Assembly (NCBI GenBank): GCA_003987775.1
Contig: RXJD01000065.1
Location: forward strand, 62,001-126,000
Length of the DNA: 64,000 bases
Direction: 5' to 3'
DNA from: Mycobacterium sp.
GTDB lineage: Bacteria; Actinomycetota; Actinomycetes; Mycobacteriales; Mycobacteriaceae
Position 1 is the stretch's first letter. Each line of letters starts with the position of its first letter. Positions 9,478 to 17,699 of the stretch are shown one piece after another. The notes under the pieces were generated by a model. The model was given only the letters and a program-made list of their open reading frames with translations. It did not search any database and was not told where the DNA came from. The position numbers and the translations under genes were made by a program.

Positions 9478-11286
9478 CTAGGGTGTGCCGTTCGTCCCGT
9501 ACTGGCCGTACAGCAGCCCACCGGTTCCGCCGGTGCCCCCGGGCGACAGGGCGAACCCGTTGCCTCCGTTGCCGCCGTTGCCGATCAGCCATACGTTGCC
9601 GCCACCGCCTCCGGCCGCGCCGATAGCGCCGCCGGTCCCCGCATTGCCGCCGGCCCCGCCATTGCCGATGAACTTGGCGTCGCCGCCGGCGCCACCACCG
9701 CCGACGATGTTGCCGCCGTTGCCGCCGGCTCCGCCGCTACCACCGTTGCCGAAGCCCTGGGCGGATCCGCCGGCTCCGCCGCCGCCACCGAATCCGTTGG
9801 CTCCGTTCGCGTTGCCGCCGAGTCCACCGGCACCCCCGGAGCCGAACAAGCCGGTGGCGGCGCCGCCCCGGCCGCCGCCGCCCCCCGTCTGGCCGATTCC
9901 TGAGGCAGTCCCGCCGTTTCCGCCGACCCCTCCGTTGCCGTACAGCAGTCCACCGTTTCCGCCGTTACCACCGCCGGCACCGGCGGTGCTGTTGGCTCCC
10001 CGGCCGCCAACTCCACCATCGCCGATCAGGCCACCGTTGCCGCCGTTGCCACCGGCGCTGCCACCGGCCAAAGCATTGGCACCGGCGCCGCCGTTGCCGA
10101 AGAGAAATCCGGCGTTGGTGCCGGACTGGCCCGTGTCGACCCCGCCGTCGCCGCCGTTGCCGATCAGCACCCCTGCTTTACCGGCAACGCCGCCGCTGAT
10201 GCCGAATCCGCCGTCGCCGCCGTTGCCGATCAGGAAGCCGGCGGTTCCGCCGCTGCCACCGGCGCCGGGCAACCCGTTGGATCCGATCCCGGCGCCGCCG
10301 CCCGCACCACCGTCACCGAACAGCAGTCCACCGCCGCCGCCGGCCCCGCCGTTTGCGCCGACGCCGGCGACATTGCCGCCGCTGCCGCCGGCCCCGCCGG
10401 CCCCGCCGTTACCCCACAAGCGCCCGCCCAAGCCGCCGGCTCCACCATCGGCGCCGTTACCTACGGCCAGGGCGTCGCCGCCATTACCACCCGCGCCGCC
10501 GTCGCCGAAGAACAAGCCACCCCGGCCGCCCGCTCCACCGACGGCGGCGTTGCCACCGGCACCGCCACCGCCGCCGCCGGCGCCCCCGTTGCCCCCGGTG
10601 CCGAAGAACCCGGCGGCGCCACCTGCACCGCCGACACCGCCGATATCACCGGGACCACCGCGGCCGCCGGCGCCCCCGTTGCCGCCGTTGCCGAAGAATC
10701 CACCCGCGGCGCCGTTGCCTCCGGCACCACCGGGGGCTTGGTTTCCGCTGGCCGCCCCCGCCCCGCCGTTGCCACCGCGGCCCCATAACAGGCCCGCGGC
10801 TCCGCCATTGCCGCCGTTGCCGGCCACGCCCTGATTGAGGGTGCCCGATCCACCGTTTCCGCCGTTGCCGATCAAAATCCCGGCGTCCCCGCCGTTTTGT
10901 CCGCTGCCGGCCGGCGCTGCCGCGCCGTTGCCGATCAGCGGCCGTCCCAGCAAAGTCTGGGTAGGCGCGTTGATGGCATCGAGCAGCAGTTGCAGCGGCC
11001 CGGCGTTGGCCGTTTCAGCGGTCGCGTACGACGCCGCCCCTGCCGACATAGCCTGGACGAACTGCTCATGAAAAACGGCGGCCTGCAAGGCGAGGGATTG
11101 TTGACTCAGCCCCTGTTCACCGAAGAACGCCGCCACCGCCGTCGATATCTCGTCGGCGGCTGCGGGCAGCATCCGGGTGGTGGTGGCCGCCGCGGCGCTG
11201 TTGGCGTCCTGGATTGTTGAACCCAGGCGGGCCAGGTCAGCCGCTGCTGATGCCACGACGTCTGGAACGGAAAGCATGAAAGACAC
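9478..11286 (-). CDS. PE_PGRS family protein (602 aa)
   Basis: PE domain at residues 1-95 or so, beginning VSFMLSVPDVV and containing the type VII secretion motif Y-x3-E (YATAE), followed by the linker GRPLIGNG and about 470 residues of Gly-Gly-Ala/Asn repeats broken by motifs such as LFGDGGAGG and LIGNGGDGG. Expected at the cell surface after ESX-5-type export. GTG 11286 is selected over an in-frame upstream start because GGGAGG sits just before it and PE proteins start at this point. It ends 15 bp from the convergent GntR gene. M. tuberculosis has no PE_PGRS at this position in my recollection, so it is an insertion or a lineage-specific loss elsewhere. Confidence 0.93.
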   Translation of the reverse strand: MSFMLSVPDVVASAAADLARLGSTIQDANSAAAATTTRMLPAAADEISTAVAAFFGEQGLSQQSLALQAAVFHEQFVQAMSAGAASYATAETANAGPLQLLLDAINAPTQTLLGRPLIGNGAAAPAGSGQNGGDAGILIGNGGNGGSGTLNQGVAGNGGNGGAAGLLWGRGGNGGAGAASGNQAPGGAGGNGAAGGFFGNGGNGGAGGRGGPGDIGGVGGAGGAAGFFGTGGNGGAGGGGGGAGGNAAVGGAGGRGGLFFGDGGAGGNGGDALAVGNGADGGAGGLGGRLWGNGGAGGAGGSGGNVAGVGANGGAGGGGGLLFGDGGAGGGAGIGSNGLPGAGGSGGTAGFLIGNGGDGGFGISGGVAGKAGVLIGNGGDGGVDTGQSGTNAGFLFGNGGAGANALAGGSAGGNGGNGGLIGDGGVGGRGANSTAGAGGGNGGNGGLLYGNGGVGGNGGTASGIGQTGGGGGRGGAATGLFGSGGAGGLGGNANGANGFGGGGGAGGSAQGFGNGGSGGAGGNGGNIVGGGGAGGDAKFIGNGGAGGNAGTGGAIGAAGGGGGNVWLIGNGGNGGNGFALSPGGTGGTGGLLYGQYGTNGTP

Positions 11287-11347
11287 GTTCGCCTCCCTGA
11301 TCCGCCGGCCGTGGTGCAACCCGAATGCGACCCGGCACGGGCCCTGC

Positions 11348-11363
11348 AGTATCAGCGGATACT
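11348..11363. promoter_or_regulatory. Palindrome upstream of the PE_PGRS gene
   Basis: Perfect inverted repeat AGTATC-AGCG-GATACT, 62 bp upstream of the PE_PGRS start on the reverse strand. On that strand the right half provides TATACT-like hexamers (TAGTAT, GATACT), so it may be both an operator and part of the promoter. No regulator can be named. Confidence 0.4.
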
Positions 11364-11407
11364 AGTGCGGTGGGGCTGAGCCGCGACCAAATTCGGCAAA
11401 CACATTG

Positions 11408-11433
11408 AAAAGCCGCCGTGTCTACTCGGCGGC
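11408..11433 (-). terminator. Intrinsic terminator of the Rv0495c-like gene
   Basis: On the reverse strand GCCGCCG and CGGCGGC form a 7-bp stem with an 8-base loop, followed at once by TTTT. The TAG stop of the gene (11422-11424) lies in the loop. Confidence 0.6.
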
Positions 11434-12348
11434 CCGGGTGGCCGGATGGATCGCAACAAGTCCTAATTGGCTGCGCCGCTTGCACATTGCGGCAAGCTCG
11501 GCATAAGCCTTTTCGCCGAGAAGCTCGGTGAGTTCGTCGGCGAGGCTCTGCCAGACCGGGCTGGCGCCGACGTGGGCGGCGGGGTCGCCGGTGCAGTACC
11601 AGTGCAGGTCCGCGCCGCCGGAACCCCAGCCGCGGCGGTCGTACTCGGTGACGGTGGTCTTGAGGATCTCCGTGCCGTCGGGCCGGGTCACCCAGTCCTG
11701 ACTGCGCCGGATCGGCAGCTGCCAGCACACATCGGGCTTCATCGTCAGCGGCGGCACGCCAATCTTGAGGGCTTTGCTGTGCAGTGCGCATCCGACGCCG
11801 CCGGGAAACCCCGGGCGGTTCAGGAAGATGCAGGCGTTCTTGTGTTTGCGGGTGCGATATTGCGGTTCGCCGTCGTTCTCGTCGAGCTCCAGATAGCCCT
11901 TGCGGCCCAAGCCCTTGTCGCGGAACTGCCAGTCGTCCTTGGTCAGCTTCTGCACCGCGTCGTCCAACCGGGCGCGGTCGTCGTCGTCGGACAGAAAGGC
12001 GCCGTGGGAGCAACAGCCGTCGTCGGGGCGGCCGGCCACGGTGCCCTGGCACGCCGGTGTGCCGAACACGCACGTCCACCGCGACAGCAGCCACGTCATG
12101 TCGGCCGCGATGAGATGTTCGGGATTGTCCGGGTCGTAAAACTCCACCCATTCGCGGGTGAAGTCCAGATCGACCTCTTGTCCGGGCCGCCAGTTCGCCA
12201 CGGGTGCAACGTTAGTCCACGATTCCGGTAGCGCAGGGCGGCCGGGTGGAGCGCCGCGCAGCGGGTCGCGATACGGGCCCGTGGCCAGCCCGACTAGGTT
12301 TGATCCGTGCGATTGGGTGTGTTGGACGTGGGCAGTAATACCGTCCAC
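11422..12348 (-). CDS. Conserved cysteine-rich protein (Rv0495c-like)
   Basis: 308 residues from GTG 12348. No known catalytic motif, but many conserved Cys and His: [10 protein letters not shown], '[10 protein letters not shown]', 'ACIFLNRPG', 'GCALHSKAL', 'DVCWQLP', '[10 protein letters not shown]', suggesting a metal-binding (zinc or Fe-S) fold. Function unknown. The start is uncertain: M. tuberculosis uses an ATG close to [10 protein letters not shown], which is not preserved here. Candidates are GTG 12348 or ATG 12381, and both make the 5' end overlap the divergent ppx1 gene. Strongly conserved in mycobacteria as I recall it. Confidence 0.85.
   Translation of the reverse strand: MDGITAHVQHTQSHGSNLVGLATGPYRDPLRGAPPGRPALPESWTNVAPVANWRPGQEVDLDFTREWVEFYDPDNPEHLIAADMTWLLSRWTCVFGTPACQGTVAGRPDDGCCSHGAFLSDDDDRARLDDAVQKLTKDDWQFRDKGLGRKGYLELDENDGEPQYRTRKHKNACIFLNRPGFPGGVGCALHSKALKIGVPPLTMKPDVCWQLPIRRSQDWVTRPDGTEILKTTVTEYDRRGWGSGGADLHWYCTGDPAAHVGASPVWQSLADELTELLGEKAYAELAAMCKRRSQLGLVAIHPATRAAE
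12295..12300 (+). promoter_or_regulatory. -10 box for leaderless ppx1
   Basis: TAGGTT lies six bases before the GTG at 12307, with no Shine-Dalgarno. It falls inside the coding start region of the divergent gene. Confidence 0.5.
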
Positions 12349-13326
12349 TTGCTGGTGGTCGATGCCCACCGGGGTGGGCATCCGACGCCGATGAGTTCCA
12401 CCAAGGCCACCCTGCGCCTGGCCGAGGCCACCGACAGCTCGGGCCGGATCACCAAGCGCGGCGCCGACAAACTGGTGTCCACCATCGACGAGTTCGCCAA
12501 GATCGGCGTCAGCTCCGGGTGTGCCGAGTTGATGGCGTTCGCGACGTCCGCCGTCCGGGACGCCGAGAATTCCGACGACGTGCTGGCCCGGGTCCGGAAA
12601 GAGACCGGTGTCGAGCTTCAGGTGCTGCGCGGCGTCGATGAATCGCGCCTGACGTTCCTGGCGGTACGGCGCTGGTTCGGATGGAGTGCGGGGCGCATCG
12701 TCAACCTCGACATCGGTGGCGGCTCACTCGAGGTCTCCAGCGGAGTGGACGAGGAGCCCGAGGTAGCGATGTCGCTGCCGCTGGGCGCGGGACGGTTGAC
12801 CCGCGAGTGGCTGCCCGACGACCCACCCGGCCGGCGCCGGGTGGGGATGCTCCGCGACTGGCTGGATGCCGAGCTGTCCGAGGCCGCCGCGACGGTCCTG
12901 GACGCCGGCACGCCGGATCTCGCGGTGGCCACGTCCAAGACGTTCCGCTCCCTGGCGCGCCTGACCGGCGCCGCGCCGTCGGCGGCCGGTCCGCGGGTGA
13001 AGCGGACGCTCACAGCAAACGGCCTCAGACAACTCATATCTTTCATCTCTAGGATGACGACCGCTGACCGGGCAGAACTGGAAGGAGTCAGCGCCGAGCG
13101 GGCACCGCAGATCGTCGCAGGCGCTCTGGTGGCGGAGGCGAGCATGCGAGCGCTGTCGATCGATCAGGTGGATATCTGCCCGTGGGCGCTACGGGAGGGT
13201 CTCATCTTGCGCAAACTCGATGCCGAAGCCGACGGAACGGCACTGGTGGAGACGTCGGTGCGGGATGCTGGACGTCAGTTGGTTGATCGGAACTCGCCTA
13301 ACCGATCGAGAGGCAACAAACCATGA
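12307..13326 (+). CDS. ppx1: Exopolyphosphatase (Ppx/GppA family)
   Basis: Hydrolyses polyphosphate (or pppGpp in GppA relatives). 339 residues, the short Ppx form without the C-terminal HD domain. ASKHA-fold signatures: [15 protein letters not shown] near the N-terminus (phosphate-1), '[13 protein letters not shown]', and '[14 protein letters not shown]' (phosphate-2). Orthologue of Rv0496, described as an exopolyphosphatase of short chains (recalled). The GTG start sits six bases after a -10-like box. The stop overlaps the next ATG (ATGA). Downstream of regX3 phosphate control in the same neighbourhood, though not in the same operon. Confidence 0.92.
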   Translation: MRLGVLDVGSNTVHLLVVDAHRGGHPTPMSSTKATLRLAEATDSSGRITKRGADKLVSTIDEFAKIGVSSGCAELMAFATSAVRDAENSDDVLARVRKETGVELQVLRGVDESRLTFLAVRRWFGWSAGRIVNLDIGGGSLEVSSGVDEEPEVAMSLPLGAGRLTREWLPDDPPGRRRVGMLRDWLDAELSEAAATVLDAGTPDLAVATSKTFRSLARLTGAAPSAAGPRVKRTLTANGLRQLISFISRMTTADRAELEGVSAERAPQIVAGALVAEASMRALSIDQVDICPWALREGLILRKLDAEADGTALVETSVRDAGRQLVDRNSPNRSRGNKP

Positions 13327-14336
13327 CCGAACCAGACTCCGAGGACACCAAGCAGATCTCGGTGGCCGAACTGCTGGCCAGGAATGGAACCATCGGAGCC
13401 CCCGCGGTCACGCGCCGGCGACGCCGCCGGCGTGGTGACGATTCGGTGACCGTTGCCGAACTGACCGGCGAGATCCCGATCATCCGCGACGACCGTCCGC
13501 CGGCGCCGCCGCCCGTCAAGCGGGACGCGCCCGCACCGGCCGCCCCACCCGCGCCCGAACCCGTCGTCGAACGGGCTGCCGAACCCGTCGTCGAACGGAC
13601 TCCCGAACCGGCCTCGAAACAGGGCACAGTCGCCGCCCCCGAGCCGGAACCGAAGACCCCGTACTGGGCCGAGCCCGAGCCGCGCTGGCCCAAGTCCGAA
13701 CCGATCGCCACCCGCCGGACCGGACCGGAGCGCAGCGAATACCCGCGCCCGGTGCGGCACCTGGACGACGTCCGCGACTCCGACACGCAACAGTCCGGGG
13801 CCGACAGCATGAGCCCGGACCCGGTGGGGCACTACACCGACGCCTCGGTCGACGTCCTGGACAGCGAGATCAGCGAGGCCGAGGAGTCCGTCGAGGACTC
13901 CGCATACGTGCGCTCCTACCTGCAGGAGCCGGAGGACGGCGCCGAGCACACGCTGTTCGGCGGACAGTCGATCGCCGACGAGGTGGCCCGGCGGCGCAGC
14001 GAGCGCCCGGCAGTGGACGAGCAAGACGTCGACTCCGGGGTGGCAGCGCCGCGGCGCCGCTCCGGCAGCACCGCGGCGGCACTGGGCCGTGCGGCGCTGA
14101 CCGTGCTGCAGTCCATCTTGGCCGTTGCGTTCGGCGCGGGTCTGTTCATCGCGTTCGACCAGCTGTGGCGGTGGAACTCGATCGTGGCGCTGGTGCTTTC
14201 GGTGCTGGTGATCCTCGGCCTGGTGGTCGGTGTGCGGGTGGTCCGCAAGACCGAGGACATTGCCAGCACGCTGATCGCGGTTGCGGTGGGTGCGCTGATC
14301 ACCCTCGGACCGATGGCTCTGTTGCAGACCGGTTAG
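13323..14336 (+). CDS. Proline-rich membrane protein (Rv0497-like)
   Basis: 337 residues. The N-terminal two thirds are low-complexity and cytoplasmic-looking: conserved opening '[15 protein letters not shown]', an arginine run (RRRRRR), then Pro/Ala/Glu-rich sequence with a duplicated VVER stretch. The C-terminal part has three predicted membrane spans at about 258-280, 284-305 and 315-335, separated by 'DQLWRWNS' and '[11 protein letters not shown]'. Function unknown. Coupled to ppx1 by a 4-bp overlap; the following gene starts 16 bp later, so ppx1 to the thioesterase-like gene probably form one operon. Confidence 0.85.
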   Translation: MTEPDSEDTKQISVAELLARNGTIGAPAVTRRRRRRRGDDSVTVAELTGEIPIIRDDRPPAPPPVKRDAPAPAAPPAPEPVVERAAEPVVERTPEPASKQGTVAAPEPEPKTPYWAEPEPRWPKSEPIATRRTGPERSEYPRPVRHLDDVRDSDTQQSGADSMSPDPVGHYTDASVDVLDSEISEAEESVEDSAYVRSYLQEPEDGAEHTLFGGQSIADEVARRRSERPAVDEQDVDSGVAAPRRRSGSTAAALGRAALTVLQSILAVAFGAGLFIAFDQLWRWNSIVALVLSVLVILGLVVGVRVVRKTEDIASTLIAVAVGALITLGPMALLQTG

Positions 14337-14352
14337 GCGCCTCAGACACACA

Positions 14353-15195
14353 GTGCGCCCAGCAATCAAAGTCGGCTTGTCGACGGCCTCGGTCTACCCC
14401 CTGCGAACCGAGGCCGCGTTCGAGTACGCGGCCCGACTCGGCTACGACGGCGTCGAGTTGATGGTGTGGGGCGAGTCGGTCAGCCAGGACATCGACGCGA
14501 TCGGCAGGCTGTCACGGCGCTATGGCGTCCCGGTGCTGTCCGTGCACGCCCCCTGCCTGCTGATCTCACAGCGGGTGTGGGGCGCCAATCCGATCGTGAA
14601 GCTGGACCGCAGCGTGCGTGCCGCCGAACAGCTCGGCGCGCAGACCGTCGTCGTGCATCCGCCGTTCCGGTGGCAACGGCGGTATGCCGAGGGATTTCGC
14701 GAACAGGTCCGGACCCTGGAAGAATCCAGCAGCGTCATGGTGGCCGTCGAGAATATGTTCCCGTTCCGTGCCGACCGGTTCTTCGGCAGTGATCAGAGCC
14801 GCGAGCGGATGCGCCGGCGAGGCGGCGGGCCGGGCCCGGCGATCTCGGCGTTCGCGCCGTCCTACGACCCGCTGGACGGCAATCACGCGCACTACACGCT
14901 GGACCTCTCGCACACCTCCACCGCCGGCACCGACTCGCTGGAGATGGCGCAGCGGATGGGATCGGGACTGGTCCATCTGCATCTGTGTGACGGCAGCGGC
15001 CTGCCCGCCGACGAGCACCTGGTGCCTGGCCGCGGCACCCAACCGACCGCCGAGGTGTGCCAGCTGCTGGCCGCGAGTGATTTCACCGGTCACGTGGTGC
15101 TGGAAGTGTCCACCTCGGGAGCACGGTCGGCCGCGGAGCGCGAAGCCATGCTCGTCGAGTCGTTGCAGTTCGCCCGCACAAATCTGCTGCGCTGA
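14353..15195 (+). CDS. Sugar phosphate isomerase/epimerase-like TIM-barrel protein
   Basis: 280 residues, xylose-isomerase-like (AP endonuclease family 2) barrel. Metal-site style residues: 'YDGVELMVWGE', 'VLSVHAPCLL', 'VVHPPFRW', 'VAVENMFPF', 'YTLDLSHTSTAG', 'LVHLHLCDGSG', and C-terminal 'HVVLEVS'. Glu, His and Asp at these positions usually bind divalent metal. Substrate unknown; relatives include isomerases, myo-inositol enzymes and endonuclease IV-like proteins. GTG start, 16 bp after the membrane gene, two bases before the next gene. Orthologue of Rv0498. Confidence 0.88.
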   Translation: MRPAIKVGLSTASVYPLRTEAAFEYAARLGYDGVELMVWGESVSQDIDAIGRLSRRYGVPVLSVHAPCLLISQRVWGANPIVKLDRSVRAAEQLGAQTVVVHPPFRWQRRYAEGFREQVRTLEESSSVMVAVENMFPFRADRFFGSDQSRERMRRRGGGPGPAISAFAPSYDPLDGNHAHYTLDLSHTSTAGTDSLEMAQRMGSGLVHLHLCDGSGLPADEHLVPGRGTQPTAEVCQLLAASDFTGHVVLEVSTSGARSAAEREAMLVESLQFARTNLLR

Positions 15196-15196
15196 C

Positions 15197-16039
15197 ATGG
15201 GTGCACTGTTCACCGCGGCCATGGCGCTGCGCGAAGTCGACACGGGCCCGGACGGCCAGGTGTACGAGGGCGCCCTCGACAAGAACTGGACCATCGGCCC
15301 GAAGGTGCACGGCGGCGCGATGATCGCGCTGTGTGCCAACGCCGCTCGGACCGCGTACGGCGGGGACAACCTGCATCCGGTCGCGGTGTCCGCGAACTTC
15401 CTGTCGGCCCCCGATCCGGGCCCGGTGCAACTGGTGACCACCGCACGCAAGCGCGGCCGCCGGATCACCGTGGCCGATGTGGAGCTGGTCCAGGGCGGGC
15501 GCGCCGCGGTGCACGCCGTCGTGACCCTGGGCGAACCCGAACACCATCTGCCGGGCGAGAGCGAGCCGCTGCTGTCGGCCAACCCGGTGCTGGATCTGAT
15601 GCCACCTGAACCGCCCGAGGATCTGGAGCCGATCGGGCCGGGCCACCGACTGGCCGGCCTGGTGCACCTGGGCGCGGGCTGCGACATCCGCCCCGTGCTG
15701 TCGACGATGGAGCCGACCGGCGACGGGCGTCCGCCGCTGCTCCAGATGTGGGCGCGTCCGCGTGACGTTGCCCCGGACGGGCTCTTCGCGCTGATGTGCG
15801 GCGACCTGTCAGCGCCGGTGACCTTCGCCGTGGACCGGACCGGCTGGGCGCCCACCGTTCAGCTCACCGCCCTGCTTCGGTCCCTGCCCGCCGACGGCTG
15901 GCTGCGCATCGTCGCCACGTGTCTCGAGATCGGGCACGACTGGTTCGACGAGGACCACATCGTCGTCGACCGGTTGGGCCGGCTGGTGGTGCAGGCCCGC
16001 CAATTGGCCCTCGTACCGCCCGGGCTGCCTGCCCGGTAG
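15197..16039 (+). CDS. Thioesterase-like hotdog protein
   Basis: 280 residues with a double-hotdog layout. The first half has 'NWTIGPKVHGGAMIALCANAA', typical of acyl-CoA thioesterase/TesB-like families; the second half carries 'FALMCGDLSAPVTFAVDRTGWAP' and 'WLRIVATCLEIGHDWFDEDH'. Probably hydrolyses acyl-CoA, specificity unknown. It lies one base after the TIM-barrel gene and 19 bp before proC, in a rightward operon. Orthologue of Rv0499. Confidence 0.82.
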   Translation: MGALFTAAMALREVDTGPDGQVYEGALDKNWTIGPKVHGGAMIALCANAARTAYGGDNLHPVAVSANFLSAPDPGPVQLVTTARKRGRRITVADVELVQGGRAAVHAVVTLGEPEHHLPGESEPLLSANPVLDLMPPEPPEDLEPIGPGHRLAGLVHLGAGCDIRPVLSTMEPTGDGRPPLLQMWARPRDVAPDGLFALMCGDLSAPVTFAVDRTGWAPTVQLTALLRSLPADGWLRIVATCLEIGHDWFDEDHIVVDRLGRLVVQARQLALVPPGLPAR

Positions 16040-16058
16040 CACGGCCGCTGTGTCTGGA

Positions 16059-16949
16059 ATGCTCTCCGGCATGGCAAGAATCGCGATTATCGGCGGCGGC
16101 AGTATCGGCGAGGCACTGTTGTCCGGCCTGCTGCGGGCAGGCCGGCAGGTCAAAGACCTGGTGGTGGCCGAACGAATGCCCGACCGGGCGAAGTACCTGT
16201 CGAATACCTATGGCGTACTGGTGGCGGCGTCGGTCAAGGATGCAGCCGAGAACGCCACGTTCGTGGTGGTGGCGGTCAAGCCGGCCGATGTCGAGGCGGT
16301 GATCGACGACCTCGCCGACGCGGCAGCCGCGGCCGAGCACGACAGTGCCGAGCAGGTGTTCGTGACGGTGGCGGCCGGCGTCGGCATCTCCTACTTCGAG
16401 TCCAAGCTGCCGGCCGGGACACCGGTGATCCGGGCGATGCCCAACGCGGCGGCGCTGGTCGGCGCCGGGGTCACCGCGCTGGCCAAGGGCAGGTTCGTCA
16501 GCCCTGAGCAACTGGACGAGGTGTCCGACCTTTTCGACGCGGTTGGCGGGGTGCTCACGGTCCCCGAGCAGCAACTGGACGCGGTGACCGCGGTGTCGGG
16601 ATCGGGTCCGGCGTATTTCTTCCTGCTCGTCGAGGCCCTGGTGGACGCCGGGGTCGCGGTGGGGTTGAGCCGTCAGGTGGCCACGGACCTGGCGGCGCAG
16701 ACGATGGCCGGATCGGCAGCGATGCTGCTCGAGCGGATGGACGAAGGTGGCCGGCCGGCCGACGGTGAGCCGATCGGCCTGCGAGTGGACACCTCGCCGG
16801 CACAGCTGAGGGCGTCGGTCACCTCACCGGGGGGCACCACCGCGGCCGGGCTGCGCGCGCTGGAACGCGGCGGATTCCGGGTGGCGGTCGACGCGGCGGT
16901 CCAGGCGGCGAAAAACCGCTCTGAGCAGCTGAGAATTACATCGGAATAA
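16059..16949 (+). CDS. proC: Pyrroline-5-carboxylate reductase
   Basis: Last step of proline synthesis: reduces pyrroline-5-carboxylate with NAD(P)H. 296 residues: N-terminal Rossmann domain with IIGGGSIGEALLSGL, 'VVVAVKPADVE', 'RAMPNAAALVGAG', then the helical dimerisation domain with the P5CR signature 'TAVSGSGPAYFF' and 'TSPGGTTAAGLRALERGGFR'. ATG 16059 (MLSGMARIA) matches the M. tuberculosis start; a GTG three codons upstream and an ATG four codons downstream are also possible. Last gene of the ppx1 operon. Confidence 0.95.
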   Translation: MLSGMARIAIIGGGSIGEALLSGLLRAGRQVKDLVVAERMPDRAKYLSNTYGVLVAASVKDAAENATFVVVAVKPADVEAVIDDLADAAAAAEHDSAEQVFVTVAAGVGISYFESKLPAGTPVIRAMPNAAALVGAGVTALAKGRFVSPEQLDEVSDLFDAVGGVLTVPEQQLDAVTAVSGSGPAYFFLLVEALVDAGVAVGLSRQVATDLAAQTMAGSAAMLLERMDEGGRPADGEPIGLRVDTSPAQLRASVTSPGGTTAAGLRALERGGFRVAVDAAVQAAKNRSEQLRITSE

Positions 16950-17006
16950 TTCAAGAAATTTGAACCGATTGTCTCTCACCAGTACCAGTAACCCCACTAG
17001 TCCCGC

Positions 17007-17012
17007 TATTCT
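17007..17012 (+). promoter_or_regulatory. Putative -10 box upstream of the leader ORF
   Basis: TATTCT eight bases before the ATG at 17021. A second possible promoter, TTGAAC (16960-16965) with TACCAG 17 bp later (16983-16988), lies just upstream. Which one is used cannot be decided from the sequence. Confidence 0.35.
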
Positions 17013-17020
17013 CCTCTTGT

Positions 17021-17092
17021 ATGCCCGAGTGGGTGCCAGCGGAGGGGAAGCCGCTGGCATTGCGCGGGCCTGACACGATTGGGTTGCGATGA
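17021..17092 (+). CDS. Possible 23-residue leader peptide before the excisionase-like gene
   Basis: ATG to TGA encodes MPEWVPAEGKPLALRGPDTI followed by GLR. The stop overlaps the ATG of the next gene (ATGA), the usual coupling arrangement, and the next gene has no Shine-Dalgarno of its own. A TATTCT box eight bases before the ATG would make it leaderless. A 9-bp hairpin (17034-17059) lies inside it. No homology known to me, so it could be a leader ORF that sets expression of the HTH protein or just chance. Confidence 0.4.
   Translation: MPEWVPAEGKPLALRGPDTIGLR
17034..17059 (+). promoter_or_regulatory. Hairpin inside the leader ORF
   Basis: TGCCAGCGG and CCGCTGGCA form a perfect 9-bp stem; the 8-base loop AGGGGAAG exposes a Shine-Dalgarno-like purine run. 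It sits about 30 bases before the start of the HTH gene and could act as an attenuation-type element. Confidence 0.4.
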
Positions 17093-17340
17093 CGTCAACG
17101 AATGGGCCGTCGGCACGGGATTCTGCAGGTAAGGCGGCCGGATCCGCCGACGCCGCCCAGTCCCGGACACAATTCCTCACCGTCGCCGAGGTGGCCGCCT
17201 TGATGCGGGTGTCGAAGATGACGGTGTACCGCCTGGTGCACAACGGTGAGCTGCCGGCGGTTCGGGTCGGGCGGTCCTTCCGGGTCCACGCCAAGGCGGT
17301 CCACGACATGCTGGAGACGTCGTACTTCGACGCTGGGTAG
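17089..17340 (+). CDS. Excisionase-like helix-turn-helix DNA-binding protein
   Basis: 83 residues. The C-terminal ~55 residues form a MerR/excisionase-type HTH (HTH_17): 'FLTVAEVAALMRVSKMTVYRLVHNGELPAVRVGRSFRVH', which is a winged-helix with the recognition helix at SKMTVYRLV. The N-terminal ~25 residues are Ser/Ala-rich and flexible. No integrase or phage genes are nearby, so it is a chromosomal regulator rather than a true excisionase. Orthologue of Rv0500A, highly conserved in mycobacteria. The coding sequence ends in the first of three in-frame 12-bp repeats, each carrying a stop codon. Confidence 0.9.
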   Translation: MTSTNGPSARDSAGKAAGSADAAQSRTQFLTVAEVAALMRVSKMTVYRLVHNGELPAVRVGRSFRVHAKAVHDMLETSYFDAG

Positions 17341-17364
17341 GACGCCGGGTAAGACGCCGGGTAG
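17329..17364 (+). repeat. Three tandem 12-bp repeats with three in-frame stops
   Basis: gacgctgggtag, gacgccgggtaa and gacgccgggtag follow each other directly. In the HTH gene frame they read Asp-Ala-Gly-stop three times. Looks like slippage duplication of the last three codons plus stop. Confidence 0.9.
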
Positions 17365-17474
17365 GCGGTTGCGGCGCACGCCTGACGCGCGCTCGACCAG
17401 CCTCGATGAGTTCAGGATCCCCGCGCTGAGGCCGACGGCCCAAGCCGGTTTGGTGTTGCGGCCCCCGGGTTCGG

Positions 17475-17480
17475 TAAGGT
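17475..17480 (+). promoter_or_regulatory. Putative -10 box for the bS22 gene
   Basis: TAAGGT in the 190-bp gap upstream of the bS22 ATG, giving a leader of about 45 bases. TTGGTG 19 bp upstream is a weak -35 candidate. Confidence 0.35.
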
Positions 17481-17530
17481 GGCTGGGTCCTTTTTCGAGG
17501 TCTTAGACGGCCGGTGAGATAGCGGAGTTC

Positions 17531-17632
17531 ATGGGTTCAGTAATCAAGAAGCGGCGCAAGCGTATGTCGAAGAAGAAGCACCGCAAGCTGCTACGTCGCA
17601 CGCGGGTACAGCGCAGAAAACTTGGCAAGTAA
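17531..17632 (+). CDS. Small ribosomal subunit protein bS22
   Basis: 33 residues, 18 of them Lys or Arg, starting [19 protein letters not shown] and ending RRKLGK. This is the AURKAIP1/COX24-domain peptide found in actinobacteria and identified as an extra protein (bS22) near the decoding centre of the mycobacterial 30S subunit. It is easily missed by gene callers because of its size. A GGAG lies eight bases before... the ATG region (17523-17526), with its own promoter candidate upstream. Position between the HTH gene and galE2 matches M. tuberculosis Rv0500B. Confidence 0.93.
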
Positions 17633-17687
17633 GCGCAGCCCGCGGGTATGGTCACCCGTCCGTAACGCCTCCGTTTCTCCTCGTCGT

Positions 17688-17693
17688 TAGGCT
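17688..17693 (+). promoter_or_regulatory. -10 box for leaderless galE2-like gene
   Basis: TAGGCT ends six bases before the GTG at 17700; no Shine-Dalgarno is present. Confidence 0.55.
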
Positions 17694-17699
17694 GTCAAG

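Noticed and set aside
9485..10834. Proline-rich 449-residue frame antisense to PE_PGRS
   Set aside because: Mirror image of the Gly-rich PGRS codons (GGC/GCC), no start signal and no family.
17089..17340. Excisionase-like gene as a sign of a prophage or integrative element
   Set aside because: No integrase, attachment-site repeats or phage genes nearby, and the gene is part of the conserved mycobacterial backbone.
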